Position numbers and translations under genes: made by a program. Below, piece by piece: positions 7,072-9,347 of a stretch of 9,347 nucleotides of DNA. The first letter of the stretch is position 1; every line of letters begins with the position of its first letter. Where the stretch lies: NCBI GenBank assembly GCA_003161205.1, contig PMOU01000174.1:8747-18093 (forward strand), read 5' to 3'. The notes beneath the pieces were generated by a model, which was given only the letters and a program-made list of their open reading frames with translations, was not told the origin of the DNA and searched no databases. The DNA comes from Actinomycetota bacterium. Its GTDB lineage: Bacteria > Actinomycetota > Actinomycetes > Streptosporangiales > Streptosporangiaceae.

Positions 7072-7215
7072 GTCTGCCTCGGCGGTACCGGGCTCCGTGC
7101 CAGCATCCCACGTGATGTCCTCTTCGCTTCCGGATCGCGTGCTCAGGTCCTGCGCGTAACGGTCGCCTGGTACGGAAATGCCCTATCTCCCGCCTGTGCC
7201 AGTACTCCGTGTCAG

Positions 7216-7242
7216 ACCCGTGAACCACTTCCGCACCCGTGA
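7216..7242. repeat. 8-bp direct repeat upstream of the GH2 gene
   Basis: ACCCGTGA occurs at 7216-7223 and 7235-7242, 19 bp apart, close to two helical turns. It lies in the predicted GH2 leader. Such spacing suits a DNA-binding dimer, but the repeat is short. Confidence 0.35.
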
Positions 7243-7291
7243 CGCCTCAGCCCGTAACATCCCTGCCCTGTTCACTTCTGTATTCCTCTAG

Positions 7292-7297
7292 ATACTA
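7292..7297 (-). promoter_or_regulatory. Candidate -10 hexamer for the GH2 gene
   Basis: TAGTAT on the minus strand fits TANNNT. A 17-nt spacer places the -35 inside the 14-bp palindrome at 7307-7320, without a good TTGACA match. The implied leader is over 200 nt, so this assignment is tentative. Confidence 0.35.
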
Positions 7298-7306
7298 GCT
7301 GTGACG

Positions 7307-7320
7307 GACGTAGCTACGTC
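7307..7320. promoter_or_regulatory. 14-bp perfect palindrome, probable operator
   Basis: GACGTAGCTACGTC is a perfect palindrome of 14 bp. Its size and symmetry fit a homodimeric regulator such as a TetR, LacI or GntR-type protein. It would sit over the -35 of the candidate GH2 promoter, a repressor-like position. No regulator gene is nearby. Confidence 0.5.
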
Positions 7321-7328
7321 TGGCTTGT

Positions 7329-7403
7329 GGTGCCGGAGATGCCGAAGCAGGTCATTGGTGCGGGAAGATCCCGAACGTGGCTAGCGGTGCAGGAAGATCC
7401 CGA
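7329..7403. repeat. Three direct repeats with 28/29-bp spacing
   Basis: GGTGCRGGAAGATCCCGA occurs at 7357-7374 and 7386-7403 (17 of 18 identical). A degenerate copy with one base missing, GGTGCCGGAGATGCCGA, is at 7329-7345. Starts are 28 and 29 bp apart. The second copy contains an inverted repeat CGGGA-AGA-TCCCG; the third keeps part of it. They look like serial binding sites on about the same DNA face; they could also be a decayed mobile or structural repeat. Confidence 0.65.
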
Positions 7404-7515
7404 CTTCTTTCGTGCCTTCAGCTCCGCTGAGCGCCCGTGACCGGTCCCGGTGCCCCGAAAATGTCAGACCCCCGCGTTATCTTCGAACAGACATCGAAAA
7501 CGGCTGGACATCCGA

Positions 7516-7531
7516 GCGAATTTAGGTTCGA
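7516..7531. promoter_or_regulatory. LexA-like (SOS box) inverted repeat upstream of the HEPN gene
   Basis: GCGAATTTAGGTTCGA contains CGAA-N6-TTCG and matches 10 of the 12 defined bases of the actinobacterial LexA box TCGAAC-N4-GTTCGA. It lies about 75 bp upstream of the HEPN start codon. A further half-site TCGAAC is at 7483-7488. A possible -10 (TAGGTT, 7523-7528) falls inside the box. The match is imperfect, so this is a candidate only. Confidence 0.35.
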
Positions 7532-7589
7532 ATAGATGTACCAAGTCGGTCCGGTGCGGTGAGGAAAGCGTCTCACCCGACCGGGCCGC

Positions 7590-7595
7590 AGGAGG
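7590..7595 (+). promoter_or_regulatory. Shine-Dalgarno of the HEPN gene
   Basis: AGGAGG, extended by AG, precedes three in-frame starts: ATG 7598 (too close), ATG 7607 (11 nt from the core, 9 from the extension) and GTG 7610. It favours 7607 or 7610. Confidence 0.6.
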
Positions 7596-7606
7596 AGATG
7601 AAGACG

Positions 7607-8104
7607 ATGGTGAACGCAGTGGAGATGAGGCCGGGCCGAGGTGACCTGAGCGCCCGGCATCCCGGGTTTCTCGGGGCTCCGGGAGCTCCTGGGGCTCCCG
7701 GGATCGCGCCGACGGTGCTCAGCATGCTTCAGTCGGCGCGGCGCGGCCTGGCGGAGGCGGCCGATGAGTCGGCGCCCGGCGCTCGTTATGTCACCGCGCA
7801 CCTGGCGGCGCTGCGCGCCGCGGCCGCGGTGGTGGCGGCTCGCGGCGAACCCCGTTCGAGGCGCAGGAAGCCGCACAGCGTCTGGGAACTGCTGCCTCAG
7901 GTCGAGCCGGCGCTCACCGAGTGGGCCGCCTTCTTCGCGGCCGGGGCCGGCAAGCGCGCGGCCGCGGAAGCCGGGCTGCCCCGTGCGGCGTCGGCGCGCG
8001 AGGCTGATGACCTGCTGCGGGACGCGGAGACCTTCCTGTCACTGGCAGAGACGGCGCTCGGTGTCGAGGTGCAGTCTCCGCTCCCGCTGCGGCCGGCCGG
8101 CTAG
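7607..8104 (+). CDS. SAV_6107-family HEPN domain protein
   Basis: 165 residues, all-alpha and Ala-rich after a flexible N-terminus. The first ~30 residues are Gly/Pro-rich with three GAP repeats (GAPGAPGAPG). The core (about 35-155) resembles the actinobacterial SAV_6107-type HEPN domain: ARYVTAHLAALRAAAAVVAAR (59-79), a basic linker (RSRRRKPH), then SVWELLPQVEPALTEWAAFFAAGAGKRAA and a last helix ADDLLRDAETFLSLAETALG. R60-x4-H65 fits the Rx4-6H motif that forms the RNase active site in catalytic HEPN proteins; whether it is catalytic here is unknown. Cytoplasmic, with no signal or membrane segment. ATG 7607 was chosen for Shine-Dalgarno spacing. The stop lies 4 bp from the convergent bldD stop. 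No antitoxin-like partner is adjacent, so a toxin role is not supported by context. Confidence 0.82.
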   Translation: MVNAVEMRPGRGDLSARHPGFLGAPGAPGAPGIAPTVLSMLQSARRGLAEAADESAPGARYVTAHLAALRAAAAVVAARGEPRSRRRKPHSVWELLPQVEPALTEWAAFFAAGAGKRAAAEAGLPRAASAREADDLLRDAETFLSLAETALGVEVQSPLPLRPAG

Positions 8105-8108
8105 CGGC

Positions 8109-8603
8109 TCAGAATCCTTCCATCGCGCCACGCGCGTCGGAGTCCAGGACGCCCCAGCTGATGAGCTCCTCGGTGAGGTCGGCCGGGGACTTGTCGTAGA
8201 TGACCGCCAGCGAGCGGAGGTCCTCGTGCCGCACGGACAGGACGCGGCCGTTGTAGTCGCCGCGCTGGCTCTGGATAGTCGCGACGTAACGGGCAAGCGG
8301 GCCTACTTTGTCCTTGGGCAGCTGGCTCATGCGCTCAAGATCGATGACGAGCTTGGGGGAGGGCACCAGCGGCGTCGGGGCCGCGTCGCCCGGCAGCAGC
8401 TCGGAAACAGGCACCCCGTAGAACTCGGCTAGCTCGGCGAGCTTCTGGACCGTGACCGACCGGTCGCCGCGCTCATAGGAACCGACGACGACGGCCTTCC
8501 AGCGACCGCGGGACTTCTCTTCAACCCCGTGCAGCGAGAGGCCCTGCTGCGTGCGAATGGCGCGCAACCGCGCGCCGAGTGTCTTGGCGTACTCAGATGG
8601 CAT
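8109..8603 (-). CDS. bldD: BldD, c-di-GMP-responsive developmental regulator
   Basis: 164 residues, nearly the length of S. coelicolor BldD and strikingly similar: N-terminus SEYAKTLGARLRAIRTQQG, then LSLHGVEEKSRGRWKAVVVG and SYERGDRSVTVQKLAELAEF, a XRE-type helix-turn-helix DNA-binding domain (about 9-71). After a Pro-rich linker (72-84), the C-terminal domain has the c-di-GMP-binding signature RGD (114-116), 8 residues, then RHED (125-128). Streptomyces has RQDD at that place; R114, D116, R125 and D128 are all kept. In Streptomyces, tetrameric c-di-GMP joins two BldD molecules so they repress sporulation genes during growth. The ATG at 8603 has GAGG 4 nt upstream. The promoter is TTGACC-N17-TACCGT, with a BldD-like operator across its -10, so autoregulation is likely. 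It is divergent from pyrR, its neighbour also in Streptomyces. Confidence 0.97.
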   Translation of the reverse strand: MPSEYAKTLGARLRAIRTQQGLSLHGVEEKSRGRWKAVVVGSYERGDRSVTVQKLAELAEFYGVPVSELLPGDAAPTPLVPSPKLVIDLERMSQLPKDKVGPLARYVATIQSQRGDYNGRVLSVRHEDLRSLAVIYDKSPADLTEELISWGVLDSDARGAMEGF

Positions 8604-8641
8604 TGTTCCTCGGTTCCGGCCAGTCGTCGCTTACGGTAACG

Positions 8642-8656
8642 GTCACGCTCTGTGAC
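8642..8656. promoter_or_regulatory. BldD-type operator (autoregulation)
   Basis: GTCAC-GCTCT-GTGAC is a perfect 5-bp inverted repeat with a 5-nt centre. Against the published Streptomyces BldD consensus nTnACnC(A/T)GnGTnAn, only one defined base differs. It overlaps the bldD -10 and start-site region, the position expected for self-repression. Confidence 0.75.
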
Positions 8657-8683
8657 GGTAGGCGGCAAGCGCTATAAGGTCAA
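8655..8683 (-). promoter_or_regulatory. bldD: bldD promoter
   Basis: On the minus strand: -35 TTGACC (8678-8683), a 17-nt spacer, and -10 TACCGT (8655-8660). This is a good housekeeping-sigma promoter. The predicted start near 8648 leaves a leader of about 45 nt carrying the bldD Shine-Dalgarno. Confidence 0.7.
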
Positions 8684-8851
8684 GCCGAATGGCAAAAACT
8701 GGCTTAACTCGTCCGGTAACCGGCTAGCTCTCCCGGATCGCTATGTACCCTCCGCCGGCCGGCGAGAACCCCGCTGCTACCGGGTTTCCCGTCGCTATGG
8801 ACATTTTGCTCAGGCTTGACCAACTCCCGCCATGTTCGGATGAGCGGAGCC

Positions 8852-8873
8852 GGATGTGAGGTAAATCACATCC
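8852..8873. promoter_or_regulatory. Crp/GlxR-type cAMP-receptor site
   Basis: GGATGTGA (8852-8859) and TCACATCC (8866-8873) are perfect inverted arms around GGTAAA. The core TGTGAGGTAAATCACA (8855-8870) matches the actinobacterial Crp/GlxR consensus TGTGA-NN-TA-NN-TCACA at every defined base. Its centre is about 69 bp upstream of the predicted pyrR start site, a class I activator-like position. It is over 200 bp from the bldD start site. Confidence 0.75.
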
Positions 8874-8918
8874 CGTCGGACCCCTCCCAAAGCTGCCTGG
8901 CCCGTTGGTAACTCCCCG

Positions 8919-8924
8919 TATGAT
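8919..8924 (+). promoter_or_regulatory. pyrR: -10 hexamer for pyrR
   Basis: TATGAT is close to consensus TATAAT. At 17-18 nt upstream there is no recognisable -35 (CCTGGC region), which fits an activator-assisted promoter. The predicted start near 8931 gives a leader of about 52 nt that contains the whole PyrR-binding hairpin. Confidence 0.6.
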
Positions 8925-8944
8925 CGCCAAGGTAGACATCCTTT

Positions 8945-8980
8945 AAGGACCGTCCGGAGAGGCGGGGAAGGAGGTCCGTT
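8945..8980 (+). ncRNA. PyrR-binding leader RNA overlapping the pyrR Shine-Dalgarno
   Basis: CGTCCGGAGAGGCG (8951-8964) matches the PyrR-binding RNA consensus ARUCCNGNGAGGYU at 12 of 14 bases. The two differences are a paired A-U to C-G change (8951/8964), so the stem is kept: C8951-G8964, G8952-C8963, bulged U8953, C8954-G8962, C8955-G8961. C8950-G8965 extends it, and GGA (8947-8949) pairs with UCC (8975-8977), with AA/UU below it around a bulged G8978. The Shine-Dalgarno AAGGAGGT (8968-8975) lies in the 3' side. PyrR binding would block ribosome access, as reported for Mycobacterium smegmatis. Confidence 0.8.
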
Positions 8981-8982
8981 CC

Positions 8983-9347
8983 ATGTGCGCAGCCAGCAGT
9001 CCGGTGGCGGGGCGTGATGGTCTCGCGGTCCTTGATGCCGAGGAGATTCGGCGCGCGCTCACCAGGATCGCGCACGAGATCCTGGAGCGAACGCACGGCG
9101 GGGACGAGGTCATCCTGCTCGGGATCCCGACCCGCGGGGTTCCGCTGGCGCATCGCCTCGCGGACCGCATCGCGGAATTCGAAAAGCTCATGGTCCCGTG
9201 CGGATCGCTCGACATCACCATGCACCGGGACGATTTGCGCCTCCACCCGGCCCGTGCGCTCGGCCGGACCGAGCTTCCCACCGACGGGGTGGACGGCAAG
9301 ACCGTCGTCCTGGTCGACGATGTGCTGTACTCCGGCCGGACGGTACG
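8983..9347 (+). CDS. pyrR: PyrR, bifunctional pyr regulator / uracil phosphoribosyltransferase (3' end cut by window edge)
   Basis: 121 codons are visible and the end lies beyond the window; full-length family members are about 180-200 residues. Family features: [20 protein letters not shown] (44-63), an [10 protein letters not shown] stretch (about 75-84), and the PRPP-binding loop [14 protein letters not shown] (108-121). PyrR binds pyr leader RNA when UMP or UTP is high, lowering expression of the pyrimidine genes, and has uracil phosphoribosyltransferase activity. In actinomycetes it normally heads a pyrR-pyrB-pyrC-carAB operon, presumably continuing to the right. ATG 8983 has a strong Shine-Dalgarno AAGGAGGT 7 nt upstream, itself inside a PyrR-binding hairpin. 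A TATGAT -10 and a Crp-type site lie further upstream. The gene is divergent from bldD. Confidence 0.95.
   Translation, partial: MCAASSPVAGRDGLAVLDAEEIRRALTRIAHEILERTHGGDEVILLGIPTRGVPLAHRLADRIAEFEKLMVPCGSLDITMHRDDLRLHPARALGRTELPTDGVDGKTVVLVDDVLYSGRTV

Larger units (their letters stand above)
7072..7606. other. 535-bp divergent intergenic region between the GH2 and HEPN genes
   Basis: No gene is supported here. From left to right it holds an 8-bp direct repeat (7216-7242), a candidate minus-strand -10 (7292-7297), a 14-bp palindrome (7307-7320), three related repeats with 28- and 29-bp spacing (7329-7403), a LexA-like inverted repeat (7516-7531) and the HEPN Shine-Dalgarno (7590-7595). It is more AT-rich than the flanking genes in parts, as expected for promoters. 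Confidence 0.7.
8604..8982. other. 379-bp bldD-pyrR divergent regulatory region
   Basis: No gene is supported here. It holds the bldD promoter and BldD-like box (8642-8683), a stretch with two short palindromes (CCGGT-A-ACCGG 8713-8723 and CGCCGGCCGGCG 8753-8764), a Crp/GlxR-consensus site (8855-8870), the pyrR -10 (8919-8924) and the PyrR-binding leader RNA (8945-8980). Confidence 0.8.

Noticed and set aside
7183..7260. A 25-codon minus-strand upstream ORF (ATG then TTA, ending TAG) in frame with the GH2 gene.
   Set aside because: It has only a weak ribosome site and no conserved sequence. A TTA second codon would be interesting for bldA-type control, but nothing else supports translation.
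7329..7403. Reading the three repeats as a small CRISPR array.
   Set aside because: Gaps between the 17-18-bp repeats are only about 11 bp, far too short for spacers, and there are no cas genes.
7607..8603. The HEPN gene and bldD as a toxin-antitoxin pair.
   Set aside because: They are convergent rather than an operon, BldD is a known global regulator, and no nucleotidyltransferase or usual antitoxin is present.
8753..8764. The 12-bp palindrome CGCCGGCCGGCG as an operator.
   Set aside because: Made only of G and C, it is expected fairly often in such DNA, and it is not placed near either predicted start site.
8866..9246. Minus-strand frames opposite pyrR.
   Set aside because: The plus strand encodes an unmistakable PyrR with a strong Shine-Dalgarno; the opposite frames are shadows.

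Overview
The window is high-GC DNA with strongly biased third codon positions and recognisably actinobacterial genes: BldD, an Rv2175c-type DNA-binding protein, a SAV_6107-type HEPN protein and a PknL-like kinase. It comes from an actinomycete chromosome. BldD, next to pyrR, points to a sporulating or filamentous lineage. The gene order joins two loci that lie apart in Streptomyces coelicolor, so I would not call it Streptomyces. Genus is not determinable from this window.

Left third (1-3874): a PknL-like Ser/Thr kinase gene, cut by the left edge, is divergent from an FAD/NAD(P) oxidoreductase. Then follow an Rv2175c-family winged-helix protein and metF. Kinase, Rv2175c protein and metF are also neighbours in Mycobacterium tuberculosis, where PknL phosphorylates Rv2175c. 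Most of these genes have a -10 hexamer 6-8 nt before the start codon and no Shine-Dalgarno sequence, which suggests leaderless mRNAs.

Middle (3775-7606): a GNAT acetyltransferase converges on metF and overlaps it by 100 bp through a 12-bp tandem repeat that encodes both C-termini. Next is a large Tat-exported GH2-family glycoside hydrolase on the minus strand. Behind it lies a 535-bp divergent intergenic region with a 14-bp palindrome, three 28/29-bp-spaced repeats and a LexA-like inverted repeat.

Right third (7607-9347): a small HEPN-domain protein converges on bldD with only 4 bp between the stop codons. bldD is divergent from pyrR, which is cut by the right edge and is presumably the first gene of the pyrimidine operon. 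The 379-bp bldD-pyrR intergenic region is the most informative non-coding part. It holds a BldD-type operator over the bldD -10, an exact Crp/GlxR-consensus site (TGTGA-N2-TA-N2-TCACA) about 69 bp upstream of the predicted pyrR start, and a PyrR-binding RNA hairpin whose 3' side contains the pyrR Shine-Dalgarno. These suggest inputs from c-di-GMP (BldD), cAMP (Crp) and UMP/PRPP (PyrR) at one junction.

I see no tRNA, rRNA, insertion sequence, CRISPR array or phage gene. I found no evidence for a wholly new multi-gene system. The novelty is mostly regulatory: the bldD-pyrR junction, the GH2/HEPN intergenic repeats, and the repeat-driven metF/GNAT overlap.
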